A stretch of DNA of 64,000 nucleotides. Source: Macrolepiota albuminosa. Taxonomy: Eukaryota; Basidiomycota; Agaricomycetes; Agaricales; Agaricaceae. Positions 12,821 to 24,225 of this stretch are shown here, piece by piece. How positions within the stretch are numbered: the first letter of the stretch is position 1; each line of letters opens with the position of its first letter. The stretch spans positions 1,798,001 to 1,862,000 of the forward strand of contig JAMWFC010000046.1 of the NCBI GenBank assembly GCA_027475525.1, given 5' to 3'. Under the pieces are notes generated by a model that was given only the letters and a program-made list of their open reading frames with translations, was not told where the DNA came from and searched no databases. Both the position numbers and the translations under genes were made by a program.

Positions 12821-12832
12821 CTAGATGGTTGC
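12815..12832 (+). promoter_or_regulatory. Candidate stop-codon readthrough site between protease and RT (UGA CUA G)
   Basis: The Gag-protease frame ends AAC TGA CTA GAT GGT and continues open in the same frame into Pol. UGA followed by CUA G is the established leaky-stop context known from alphaviruses and several readthrough genes. A3 has CAC TGA CTA GAC GGA at the same place (58934-58951). The alternative is a CGA to TGA mutation inherited by both copies. Confidence 0.55.
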
Positions 12833-15800
12833 AGGAGAGCGACTGTACAGGAGGTGGAGGATGAACAGGCCCCACCAAAAAGCCTGCTGGCAGATTCGCC
12901 GGCTATACTGATGTCTGAGGAAGAGTTTCAAGGAACTCTGAAGAAGGGGAAGCACCCGGATGTGATTGGGTGTACCAATGGAAAGCCTAAACAGGCTGTA
13001 CAGTGCAAGAATGAGCGTGGTAGACGTGTGGTAGAGTCACTGGAATGCCAGCCAACTAGCTCTCGAGTGAAGGTTGAGGACCTCGTCAAGGACGAGGTAT
13101 ACAGTACGATGGGAACTGTGGGTAGCACTAGGTTGCTAATGGATCGACCAGTGCCTCGGCCAGGAGTGCAATGGGCGTATGACCCACGAATGCCATGGGA
13201 GTGGAATGAGTTGGTAGCGTCAATGGTGACGCAGGCTATGAGAAGTGGGCAAGCGACCCAGACGGGAGAAGTGTACCGTCACGCACGAGAGGACGAGATT
13301 TCCGAAACATCGGATATCGTATTTGATGGATTTTTGCTGAAAGCGAGAAGTGTGCAGTCGTCGGCGAGTACGACAAGGAAGCAACCGGTTGTAAGGTTGA
13401 ATCTGGGAGACCTCACAGAGGAGCAAGTACGTGCCTTACGGGAGCGATTTGAACCAAAGGTTCAACCGCGTGTAGCACGCGTAGCCAAAGGAAAAGGTAA
13501 GGCTTTGAGCCTTACAGAGGAGGATATTCCTCGATTGTGCCAGCAATGGCAACTGGAGTTTGTGGATATCGTCAATGGAACGAAGGAAGAGCTTCCTCCG
13601 TGGTGGGAGGTTAATCATGAGATCAACCTCATTGACGATAACAAGCAGTACAAGTATCATTTGCCTCGCTGCCTGCGAGCACTTCAGGATCAACTTCGTG
13701 AAAAGACGAATAGATACATAAACACAAAGTGGTGGGAACCACAACCAGCGGTGCAAGCTGCACCATTGCTGTGTATCCCCAAGAAGGATGGAACGTTATG
13801 GACTGCATTGGATGCGTGACAGCGCAATGATAATACCGTCAAGGATGTAACACCTCTTCCAGATCAGGAAGTGATACGAGAAGATGTCGCGACAGCGAAG
13901 TATAGGTCAAAAATCGACCTCACAGACACATACAAACAGGTTCGCATCCGCGAAGAGGATATACCGAAGACACTGTTCTCATCCCTGATGGGGACGTTCG
14001 TGAGTAACATCATGCAGATTGGTGATTGTAATGCACCGGCGACATTTCAGAGGTTAATGACCTCAATCTTCCGAGATGTAATTGGGAAGTTTATGCACAT
14101 CTATTTAGACGATATATTCATATTTTCTGACTCCACTGAGGAGCATGAGCAGCACCTACGAGTCGTATTTGAATGACTACGGAAGGCCAGCCTCTATCTC
14201 AAATGGAAGAAGTGCGAGTTGTACGCAACGAGTATAGATTGTCTCGGTCACATCATTGACAAGAAGGGCATTCATCCGGATACGGATAAGCTCGACCGAA
14301 TCCGAGAGTGGCGTACTCCACGCACATATAATGATATCCAACAATTTGTCGGACTGGTGAACTATATTGGCAATTTCTTGCCAGACATCACTGCATACAC
14401 TGGGCCACTTATGGCCATGACCCAGAATGGGTCACCGTTTCATTGGAGACCACTGCATCAGCGGTGTTTTGAGATGATTAAGCGCATATGCGCGAAAATG
14501 CCAGTCATCCGGCCAATTGACCCACACATCGACGAGTCCATCTGGCTCATTTGCGATGCGTCGAAGACTGGGGTTGGGGCCATGTTTGGCCAGAGTAAAA
14601 CATGGCAGACTTGCCGACCAGCGGGATTTATGTCTCATAAATTCACTGCTGCTCAGCAGAATTATGCTGTGCACGAGTTAGAAACACTCGCCATCCTGGA
14701 AGCCCTCCTAAAGTGGGAGGATAAACTGATGGGATATAAGATCCATATTATCACGGATCACAAAGCACTAGAGTTCTTCAAGACTCAGGTGCACCTGTCT
14801 CCGCGACAACGTCGCTGGATCGACTACATGTCGCGGTACCAGTTCGACATCACCTATGTAAAAGGTGAATTGAACAAAGTGGCGGATTGCCTGTCTCGAT
14901 ATTTCGAGAGTGATACTCGAGATGACGTCCATGACGCGCATGACTATGTCCAGGTGGACAAACGTATTGACCCAGAGGGCGAGGATTTGCCTCTGCATCG
15001 ATTCCATGAAATCAGGGAACATAGGGTCGAGGTACACGCCATGCGAGCGCAGGAAAAACGTCGCAGTAGGTGACTGCACAAACAGCGAGAGACTCGCGAT
15101 ATCGAAGCCCAGGTGCTAGTGGATCATGAGGTCCCTCAGCCAAGTGAAGAGACGAGGCAAGAGGTGCCTACGAGAGGTACTGATATGACGCTCCAGCAAG
15201 CGCTGGAGTCACAGGACCATACGCCTGCACCGGCCGACTTAGGCAATGCGCAATTCCGCACACGTATCCAGCAAGGATACAAGGATGATAATCTCTTCGT
15301 GGAGATTTTGAACAATATCCAAGCGCATCCGCGCTTCAAGGTGGAGCAGCAGCTCGTCTACCTTACCAGACCCACGGGGTCCAAAGTCATCTGCATTCCC
15401 CGGGAGAGGTCGTTGATTACGACTATCCTGGACCAGGCCCATAGAGTAGTGGGCCACTTTGGAACTCAGAAAACGCTGGACTATGTGCGACGCTGGTACT
15501 GGTGGCTGCAAATGGCCAAAGAGACGAGCCAATTTTGCTCGACATGCGAGCTATGTCAACAGTCGAAAGTATCGACCTTGAAACCACCAGGAAAGCTTCA
15601 CTCGCTACCCATACCGGTCAAACCCTGGGACTCGATCGGGATGGACTTTATAGGTCCGTTCCCTGAGTCGAAGGGTTTTAACTACCTCTGGGTAGTGATC
15701 TGCAGAATGACCAGTATGGTCCATCTTATTCCGGTGAGAACCACCATGACAGCGTCGGACTTGTCGTGGATCTATCTCAAGGAGATAGTGCGCCTCCATG

Positions 15801-16725
15801 GATTGCCAAGCTCGATCGTAAGCGATTGAGATGCTAAGTTCACTTCCAAATGGTGGAAGGAGTTGCACAAGCTGCTAGGAGCAAAGTTGCTCATGTCGAC
15901 ATCGTTTCATCCGCAAACGGATGGTCAAACTGAACGTGCAAATAGAAATATCGCGCAAATACTGCGAGCATTCGTACGTCCTGATCAAAAGGACTGGGTG
16001 GATAGATGTCCACTCATGGAATTTGCGATAAACGCGAGTATATCGGAAACCACAGGGTACTTACCCTTTGAACTCAACAATGGCGCTACATGCCATCCAT
16101 GATTCGTGAACTTTGCATGGACGAAGTTATTCATGTGGGAGTGAAGCAGTTTGCGCGCAATGCGCTAAGGAATCTGGCAGATGCCCATGACACAATTATA
16201 GAATCGCGTGTATGGCAAACCAAACATGCAAATAATCGCAGACGTGATGAGCCGGACATCGAGAAAGGGAGCCTAGTATACCTTTCGACAAAAAACTTGA
16301 ACCTGCCGAAAGGCAGGGCAAGTAAGCTGTGTCCAAAATGGATTGGACCATATAAGGTCCTTGAGGCGGAGCTGAGCACGTCTAACTACGTGCTGGAACT
16401 ACCCCAGGTGCTGCAAGCGCGCAGGATAGTGCCCAAGTTTCACGTGTTGCTATTGCGACCGTATATGGCCAGTAGTGATGCGCTATTCCCTAACCGCGCA
16501 ACTCCGGAGCCGTATGACTTTGGAACTGGCAATGACCAGGAGTGGTTTGTAGATGACCTCATAGGTCATCGGTGGACAAAAGGAAGCCTCGAATTCGAGG
16601 TAAGGTGGAGTTTGGGTGATACTACCTGGGAACCGCTAGTGAACTGCAAAGACCTTGCAGCAATGGACAGGTATCTAGAGCTGCAAGGCGTGAAATGCCC
16701 TCAACAGCTAGCAAAATGCGCGTAA
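12821..16725 (+). pseudogene. pol: A1 Pol: reverse transcriptase, RNase H, integrase, chromodomain
   Basis: Pol is in the same frame as Gag. RT (about 13560-14400) has LCIPKKDGT and the catalytic YLDD at 14102-14113. RNase H (about 14530-14900) has LICDASKTGVGA, HELETLAIL and ITDHKALE. Integrase has the HHCC zinc domain (AHRVVGHFG...CSTCELC, about 15440-15557) and a DDE core (GMDFIGPF, VSD near 15820, HPQTDGQTERAN near 15910). A C-terminal chromodomain (EWFVDDLIGHRW...FEVRWSLGDTTWEPL, about 16540-16690) should target integration to modified chromatin. TGA codons at 13817, 14174, 15071 and 15827 each sit where A3 has Arg. One extra base near 16086 shifts the last 210 codons. The frame ends with TAA at 16723. 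Confidence 0.9.
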
Positions 16726-16957
16726 TGCGCGTGTGGGGTGGTGGAATGTGGACGAAGTCCACTTTGATAGCCGGTGAATCACCGGGTGGCTACTAATTGT
16801 AGCTGCTGTTTGTGACCGTTTATGCGACTATGATCGCCAGTGAGAGGCCGGGTGGCATGTATTTGTGGTTGTTTACACCACTAGCGGAGTTGGGAGATTG
16901 TTTTTTTTTCTTTCTTTTCTCAAGTCCCAATACACGTAGTCTACGTGTCTAGCGAAA
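16726..16957 (+). promoter_or_regulatory. Pol-ORF3 spacer: candidate leader or internal promoter
   Basis: This 232-bp non-coding stretch has a T/C-rich run at about 16900-16925 followed by a perfect inverted repeat (ACACGTAG-T-CTACGTGT) just before the ORF3 ATG. Pyrimidine-rich tracts before the start are common in fungal promoters. Part of it (CCGGGTGGCATGTATTTGTG onward) is kept in A2 at about 26616-26720. A role is inferred only. Confidence 0.35.
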
Positions 16958-19874
16958 ATGGCCTATTGGGGGCCGCAAAATAGTGATCAGAGCCGGCAAG
17001 GCTCTAGTGGAGGGGGGAGACCCCCGAATATACAAATGTCAACTCAGTACCCGAGGCAGCCGCCATATCCGGCGGCGAGCCAGTTTCAGTCAGCGGTGGC
17101 CTATCCAGGCCGTGATGAGCCGCTTCCGTATCAGACACCCCTCCACTCGCAAGAGATGGAGGTCAATGACGAAGGGCGCTATGGGTGCCTGGAGGACAGT
17201 ACGCGCCACGAGCGCTACTATCAGGAACCGTTGTCACGCCCAACTGCGTCGTTTCCGATGTATGCGGGTGTGGTGACGGGGCCGCCGTCAGTACCATGGG
17301 CGCACCGGCCCGTGGAAGAGTCATATGGGGAGCCTGCGCCACAAGCGCAGAGTGTAGCTGGGTCAGACATGCTGTTGGGCAGACTGGAAGCAGCGGGACA
17401 GCCAGTCCCTGCAACTGCGTCCTTTCTGCAGGACAGCTTGGCCGTAATGGTGATGGAGGGGCTGCTCGACCAGATCGAGCTGATGAAGAGGCAGCGCGTT
17501 GCAGCGCTGGAGCAGATCGAACGTGCGTCTAAGCGCAAAATTGCCACGAGTGAGGAATCAACCGCTGAGGTCAAGAGGGCTAGATATCAGCCCAGTTGAC
17601 CGGTCGCCCCTCCACAGGCAAGGATGCCGTCGGAAGCACAATTTGCGCACCATGAGCAGCCTGCTCAGCCCGTGGCTTCGTCATCGCAGTTACCCGAGTC
17701 GGGCCTGCAGGCCTCTTCAGAGTTGCTGGCTGCCATCAGTGAACCCTTGGCAGGTCTGTCCTTGGGTCAGTGGGAAGCCGCATCATCTCGGGCCCCACCT
17801 AGGGGGTCCAAACCTGTCGCTGTGGCGCCAAGAGCGCCCGTTATTGTCACTCCTTGCGCTGGGCCTGGAGGGAATACTCTGGTGCAAAATGCGCCTGCCC
17901 CTCCAGTGGCTCAGCCACAACCAGAATTGTCCGCCCTGACCAAGTCGGGGCTGTCTCGTCAGCGCTGCGGCCGCAAGCCGCCTCTCGATGCCTCCAAATT
18001 GGAGGTTATCCGTACAAGCGGGAGAAGTCCAGATGTTGTTCATGCTGCCGGTGTTTGTACCGGCCCCACCAAAAAAGTATCCCGTGGTCGTCTTGACCCC
18101 AGACCCCCCGTACGCCGGAGCAGTATGATGGTCTGGTGGCAACCTCGAGAGGGAAGACTAGGCCTGATAAAGGCAAAAAACCAGTACCATCCCTGTCCGA
18201 CGAGAGCGACTATGGAGAGTCGAGCTCGGAGCAGGAGGAGGACGGGGAGGAGGGGGAATCGGCTGCAGACTGATTCCAACGAGTATCGCACAATAAGCAC
18301 ATTGCAAGGAAGAAGGCAATTTGCGCCAAGAAGCTAAAGGCCCAGAAGTATAGGGCCGAGGATGAATTCTCGGGGAGGATCCCCAATGGCTTGGGGGTGA
18401 AGGTGTGGGGTCCGCTTGATATCGAGCGAATGAACTCGTGCTTTAGAGGAGCACTCAGCCATTGCATCTATTATTTGTATGCCACAAATACGGTGCTGAT
18501 GGGAGCTGACGCCAATAGAGCGGCGTCATATGAGTATTCCGCTGGCCATCCTGCCCACATCCCAGGCACGATTGTGTATAAGCACGCCCCATGCGGTCTG
18601 CCCTGCACTCCGTTAGAGCTGGATCGGCTCTATAAGTACTACACCAATGTGCATGTCCCGCGTCGCAACAGAATCGTCGCGTATATATTGATCACAGAGC
18701 TCCAGATGTTCGCGCAGCAGACAGTTGAGGCTTTGCATGATCAAACCATGCAGCTCCTGATGAAGGAGCCTAAGTACCAAGAACTCGTCAACCCGATGCA
18801 GGGCCCTGACAACATCGCTCTTGTCGAGCGACGACACATTCCAGGGCGCTTCTTGCGCATGAAAGACAATGGCACCACGGCGTTGCGCGTAATGCGCGCT
18901 CAGGATCCAGCCACACCGTTCGACCTTGACCAACTGGCGCAGTACGCGCTGGTCTTTAGCCGACCCGGGTTGGAAAATACCTATCAAGGTATCGCCGTGG
19001 ATCATGCCTATCGCATGCACTGGCAGACCCTCTTTGGGTTCGCCTTATGTCGAGCATTGTGCGCTAACAGCGCAGCCAAGCCGGTGATCGTACGGCGCAT
19101 GACCCTCGTCGTGGCCCGTCCAGGGCTTTATCGAGAGGCGATTGCCTCGTATGATGCCATGTTCCCCGAGCAGCCATTTGAGCCCCAACGTGGGCCGCAG
19201 CTCGAAATTCACCAAGTTCACGTGCCCAACGACCATGCACGGAACTTCTCCGATGACGATGCGTTACGTGTCTTTCTACACAACCGGATCCCACTGGAAT
19301 GGGTGGACCACACGTACATGTATGGCATAGTCTTCCTGGAACAGCAGTTCCATTCCCCCACGATGTCTATGGACATCTTCAAGCAGGTCGATGACGAGCG
19401 CATGGAGCGCCTCTCCAAGTATGGCACCCCTGCCACAATCCCGCAATGGGATGGATGGCGGGAGATGACTGAAGACGATCACTATCGTCTGATGTTCAAG
19501 CACCACGAGGAGAGCAAGCTCCCGGAAAACCCTGAGGCCAACGGCCTCTATTACTTGATTGGCATGGACCCGAATCGGGTCAACCTCCTAAAACGCTTGG
19601 CAGCGCATGACCTGCCAACAGCGGACATGGACCCAGGCTGGGTCAATCTCCTGTCACGCACGGCAGAGCAGGGTACGCTCACCACCACAGCTTCAGTGAT
19701 TAACGTCGCACTAACAGAGCCTATGGTGGTAGACACGCCTGCAGTCGAGGGGCGTATAACCCCACCGAGGACGGAATTGGCACCTCCCCCTCCCGCGATT
19801 AACGTCGCACTGGAGGAGGAGGCAATGGTGACTGAGACAGGCACGGTTGCGGGAGCATCGTCATCCAGGTCCTA
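16958..19874 (+). pseudogene. A1 ORF3, unknown third protein between pol and 3' LTR
   Basis: About 970 codons starting MAYWGPQNSDQSRQ. I do not recognise the family. The N-terminal 200 residues are Pro/Gln/Gly-rich and end in a helical motif (RLEAAGQPVPATASFLQDS, then MEGLLDQIELMKRQR) that recurs in A2 and, more diverged, in A3. A Pro/Ala-rich linker follows. The C-terminal half (18360-19640) is a globular-looking domain (VKVWGPLDIERMNSCFRGAL, LYKYYTNVHVPRRNRI, MQLLMKEPKYQELVN, VDHTYMYGIVFLEQQFH, IPQWDGWREMTEDDHYRLMFKHHEES). No signal peptide or membrane segment was seen, so an envelope protein is unlikely. Breaks: TGA at 17597, a deletion of about 20 bp near 18012 compared with A2, and TGA at 18271. 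TAA at 19873 is created by the 77-bp duplication. Confidence 0.7.
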
Positions 19875-19951
19875 ATTAACGTCGCACTGGAGGAGGAGGC
19901 AATGGTGACTGAGACAGGCACGGTTGCGGGAGCATCGTCATCCAGGTCCTA
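19798..19951 (+). repeat. Exact 77-bp tandem duplication at the end of ORF3
   Basis: 19798-19874 and 19875-19951 are identical over 77 bp (unit starts ATTAACGTCGCACTGG). Removing one copy leaves the same protein ending at TAG, as in A2. An identical-length duplication occurs in A3, which suggests an assembly artefact. Confidence 0.95.
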
Positions 19952-20313
19952 GACCCTTGTATACTTATTGTGTATGTACCTCTGAGTATTTTACTCGAAC
20001 CATTTCAGCTGATACGCACTCTAGAGTCGCGTGTAGATACAGCGGACCCAGAGGAGGGGTCATCCTTTTTTGTCTTTTTTATATTTTGTTTATACATAAT
20101 GTGTTCTATCTACTGCTGGCGCAACTTGCGCCCTTGTCTGATAAGGACTGCGTTCTATGGTGTCCAGATGACACATCTCCATTGTGCATGAGTGCTAATG
20201 CCTTGCAGCCACGCCATATGCGTGTATTCATCCGTTGTTTGCACTACCATGCATCTTTTGTCTCACCCTGCCTCCCTTTCTAAAGACCGAGTATTCGGTC
20301 TCATTGGGGGGTA
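19952..20313 (+). other. A1 3' untranslated region with polypurine tract
   Basis: No coding sequence is seen. The last bases before the 3' LTR (about 20305-20313, TTGGGGGGTA) are a short polypurine run in the position of the plus-strand primer used in reverse transcription. Confidence 0.6.
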
Positions 20314-20486
20314 TGTAACGGAGTCATCCGTGTTCTTAGCGTCAACGATGCTATAATCAAGTAGTAGAGTATTACATAAGATAACATCTTGTTTTCACGC
20401 TACGTACTAGTCAAATCTGATACTGCGGTCTGATTTAGCACTGTGTGATACACACAAGATAGTTCTAACTCGTAACTCCGGTTACA
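20314..20486 (+). repeat. A1 3' LTR
   Basis: 173 bp, same ends as the 5' LTR, directly followed by the TTAAC target duplication. Confidence 0.95.
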
Positions 20487-20619
20487 TTAACCCCCCTAAA
20501 GTCCCATCAAGAAGCACAGACTGTCCTGCCTGGGATGCGTTTTTCTGACTGAGTTTAGTTACAACACAAAGTTCGGCAATTCCATAACCACAAGGTTTCC
20601 AAACACAGGCTTGAAAAAA

Positions 20620-21425
20620 TGTAACAGAAGTCTATCTAATAGAGTAGTATTTTGTCACGCAGAATTAGAGCCTCACTATAGAACTGGTGTAAGTCCTAAT
20701 ATTGTAAAGCTGCCTAATACACAATCGACTAGGTCTTTTTATACTATCGTGTAACTGCAGGTAATTTGATAATCATAACTAAAAAGTAAGAACAGGTCAG
20801 TAATTAAAGGACCTACTGTAGTTGGGTGTGACTATGTGTGTATCAGTCACAACTCCACTACATATGCCCTCCAGACAAACCATAGGAGGGGACATCTATA
20901 CTAAGTAGTGAGGTTTTAAAAGCTTATCCATTAGTTACAGTGTCACACAGTACTTTGGCAACCAGGCAGACAACTACTTAAGGTCTGGACTGCTTTGTCA
21001 TCTAACTTTGCCCCTACCCAGACTACAGCTTGCTTGGTCAGCAAGGTACAGTTTTCCCTCTCCCAAATCCTCTGCATTGGGGAATCCTCCCTTTTTCTGA
21101 TTGAAGATGAGCATGGTGGTCATATTGATTCATCAAGTCATGTGCAAATTGGTCTCCCATATAACAGCCTGCTGTAAGTGGACATTGTAGACCATGCCTG
21201 ACTTCACTCAGTTGACTCTACAACAGAATGGCACAAGAATAGGATTTTGACCAAAAAGAAGTATTCTACCACAATCATGACTACCCTCCTATATACTCAT
21301 CATAATAAAGTTTGCCAATAAGGTTTGAGACCTGCCTTCACCTGATCTGGAGCCCCTATTTCTCTGATCTTGAACTTAAATCGTGAACCCAAGATGTAGT
21401 AAGTAGTAAGCATGTCATGCTTACA
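20620..21425 (-). repeat. D1 3' LTR
   Basis: 806 bp from TGTAAGCATGACATGCTTAC (minus strand, at 21425) to a TGTAACAG/CTGTTACA end at 20620. A TATAAAAAG box lies on the minus strand near 20730. The first 143 bp recur at 29801-29943 as the stump of the other LTR. The U3 start is itself a palindrome (GTAAGCATGACATGCTTAC). Confidence 0.7.
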
Positions 21426-21522
21426 CTCACCGTCCTTTCAAAAAATTATTTTTTCCTCTGATCTCCTTCACTTTCTCCCACTTATTCAACGCAATAGTAT
21501 CCTTCATTTCATGCCCACTCTT

Positions 21523-24118
21523 CTACTCATCATGATCAGAGCCATATCCACACCATTGTACCAAATACTGCATGCCCTGACCACGCCTATGCTTGTCCAA
21601 AATCCTATCAATAAAATGTTTCTCTTGATCTTCTTCTGTCACCACAGGACCCAGCATTTCTAAACAATGTGAGGGGAACAGGTCATTGTTGTTAGGGTGA
21701 TATGGCAATAGCAAGCTAGCATGAAAACAGTTATCAATTCTCATTGATGCTGGCAGGTCAAGGACATATTCCAAAGATTAAGGGAAGGCTTCCAAGATCA
21801 AAAAAGGGCCATTCTGTCAGGGCATGAACTTTACAACCCACCCATCCTTCTTTTAAACATATTCTCAACAACAGTTTGAAGTGGACAGCATTACTCAATT
21901 GCCGACTTTATATTCAATCTCTGCTGACCAGTGAGCATTTGCATGATGCACCTGATTTATTTTTGAAGTAATAAGATTGTCCATTGCCTCTAAATAGTTA
22001 GACTTGATTTCCTGCAGTACATGAAGTGCAAGGTCTTCAGCAGGGGTATCTGTAGGAGAGGAAGGAAACAGTGGTAATAATACACAAGGCAAGAAATCCA
22101 ATTTGAGCTGGAAGGGTGAAAATCCAGTAGAGGCATTGATTGTATTCATTATTCTGAAACAAATCCTCAGTAATGCCTTGGCCCATCCTGTTTGAAGCTT
22201 ATTGACAAGGTAGCAAATGCATTGGACAATGGTTTTGTTCAACCTCTCTGAAGCCCCATTTGTTTGTGGATGAAACACAGTTGACATCCTATGCTTAATT
22301 TCTGTAAGCTTCATCAAGGCTTTCCAAAAACTGGACGTGAACAAGCTATCACAATTTGTTATAATCTCATATGGCATTCTATTTTCACAGTATCAATCTT
22401 GGAAGAAGACATGTGCAAATTTCTCCCCTGTCTGGTCCAACCTCATTGATGAAATCTGAAGGTCAGCTCCTGCATGACAGGTCATTGAACAGAACTGATT
22501 AAATCCTTTGTCCATTGGCAAAGGCCCAACAAAGTCCAAAGTTACTGAACCAAATCAATGCTCAGGAATAGGCAATGGATGCAACAGCCCTATCAGTTTT
22601 TTTGTCTTGCTCTTGTTCCTCTGGCAATCCATACACAAGGAAATATATCTATTAACAAGATCTTGCTGCATGTTCAGCCAGTAATACAAGTAGCACAAGG
22701 AGGCATAAGTCTTATCAGCACCAAAGTGATCAAGCTCATTATAAGCAATCCTGAACAGACTTTTCCTCAATGCCTTATACCTAGGGACAATTAACTTCTC
22801 TCCAATGAATAACAGTCCATCACACAATTCCATGCCATTAGAGAGCATCCAAGACTTCACATCCTCTAGCAATTAAATCATATATGGGTAAATTTTATAT
22901 TCCTCCCTAATTTCTGCTAACATCACTTCATCACTCATCACTGTCAAAACTTGTCTGACAACCATATCTTTGTTATCAGGCATGCGAGATAGAGCATCTG
23001 CAACTGTATTTGTCACAAGCCACATCTGTGCCACCCTGACCCTCCGGCAACCCATGGCCAAAGCCCCTCCTTTGGAAACTGTCCCCTATTCACCACCCAG
23101 CATGCCTCTGGACATACAGGACCCAGACTGATTAGAACTGACGCTATCCCAACAGCACCCAACAACCAGCCCCGGCCAGATCTGAACCTCAGCCGGCATG
23201 TCATGTGTCCTGGACGCCATCCCAAATCCCAATCAATCAAGCCCAGAGGCTGCCCCATTCAATACCCCGCTCCCAGTGCCACTTCCGGGCCTGGGCAATA
23301 CACTGCAGCCCATTTGCACCCCAGGACCACATGACCGCAGAGGACTCCCACCCGGACAATACATCGCACAGGATGAACCACGTGGAAAGGGGTACGGACC
23401 TCACCCGGGTAGCCTGAAGCTCATCCAGCACCAGGTATTTAACCTGTAGTTCGTAGCTCGTTACAGTAGTTTTGATATTGCTATAACTCTTGTCTCTACG
23501 CTTGTCCACCTATCTACTCGCTAAATCTACTCATTTTCCTCCAACTCAGTCTCCCAGTCTTAAGTCTCACTTGTCTTCTCTTCCGTCTTCCAGTCTTAGT
23601 CTCAGTTTCCTGGTCTTGGGTTATCCTCGATCCTTTCCCTTAGTGTCTCTCTGCCTCCTGGCTTCACCTCCACTTTGTCGTGTCTTGGACTCCCCCTCTA
23701 CCAGCCCCACCTCTGGCTCCCTGTGTACACCCCGGAGCACCACCGAAGCCTTGCCAGCTACTCCCAGAGCACACCCTTAGCTCTCCAGAGTTATCCATAG
23801 ACGTTGAGTCCGCCTAGTAAGGACCTGCTCGCAGTTGGAAGCCCCCATTGTCAGCAAAACCTGACAGTATTGTCCTCCCTCTTAATGTAGATGATTCTAT
23901 AATTGTATTGAGAGAGATATTCTATCCAGCAGGCCTGCCTCTTTGATAAGTCCTTTTGCATATTGAAATTTTGCAATATTTTATGGTCCATGTATATTTT
24001 GAATGTCAAACCTAAAAGATTGGAACACCACTTATGCAAGGCATGTACAATAGCCAAAAGCTTGTGCTTATGTGTGGGATAGTTTTTCTCTGCAGGTGTC
24101 AGCTGCCACAAGTCAAAT
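21523..24118 (-). pseudogene. pol: D1 RNase H, integrase and chromodomain remnants
   Basis: RNase H is at 24111-23867 (WQLTPAEKNYPTHKHKLLAI, IYMDHKILQNF, IIYIKREDNTV) and resumes after solo LTR G with VADALSRMP. The integrase zinc domain lies at about 22780-22600 (YNELDHFGADKT...CMDCQRNK) and the core at 22377-21895 (CDSLFTSSFWKAL, HPQTNGASERLNKT with the catalytic Glu). The chromodomain is near 21620-21523 (FIDRILDKHRRGQGMQYLVQWCGYG). Several stops and shifts separate these pieces. Confidence 0.8.
23011..23866 (+). mobile_element. Solo LTR G inside D1 RNase H, GTATT target duplication
   Basis: 856 bp, TGTCACAAG...ACCTGACA, flanked by GTATT at 23006-23010 and 23867-23871. It interrupts the RNase H frame of D1 exactly between EDNTV and ADALSRM. 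A CT-rich stretch (23500-23760) on the plus strand suggests plus orientation. No second copy in the window. Confidence 0.85.
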
Positions 24119-24222
24119 TGTAACGGAGTGTCATACTTACTACTAGCATCAACAACGCTATAGATATCCAGCAGAACATTACATAAGATAACATCTTGTA
24201 TTTACTCTAGTTTTAGTCAATC
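24119..24222 (+). repeat. A2 5' LTR relic
   Basis: Starts TGTAACGGAGT and keeps ATTACATAAGATAACATCTTGT of the A1 LTR, then breaks off into pol sequence at about 24226. Confidence 0.75.
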
Positions 24223-24225
24223 TAC

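Larger units (their letters stand above)
9031..20491 (+). mobile_element. Ty3/gypsy chromovirus A1, full length with TTAAC target duplication
   Basis: The element itself is 9036-20486. It is bounded by 173-bp LTRs that begin TGTAACGGAG and end CTCCGGTTACA, and flanked by identical TTAAC at 9031-9035 and 20487-20491. Internal order: Gag-zinc knuckle-protease, a UGA stop, then RT-RNase H-integrase-chromodomain in the same frame, then ORF3. The domain order RT-RH-IN places it in Metaviridae, and the C-terminal chromodomain in the chromoviruses. It carries about eight TGA nonsense codons and two indels, so it is not autonomous as read. No tRNA primer-binding site starting TGG is evident after the 5' LTR; another priming mode is possible. 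A2 and A3 are related copies. Confidence 0.92.

Noticed and set aside
16958..19874. ORF3 as an envelope gene
   Set aside because: No signal peptide, no hydrophobic membrane segment and no furin-like site. The protein starts with Pro/Gln-rich low-complexity sequence.
19876..19951. Biological expansion of the ORF3 tail
   Set aside because: The second unit lies after the stop, is perfectly identical, and its length of 77 equals that of the unrelated duplication at 57186; an assembly cause is more likely.
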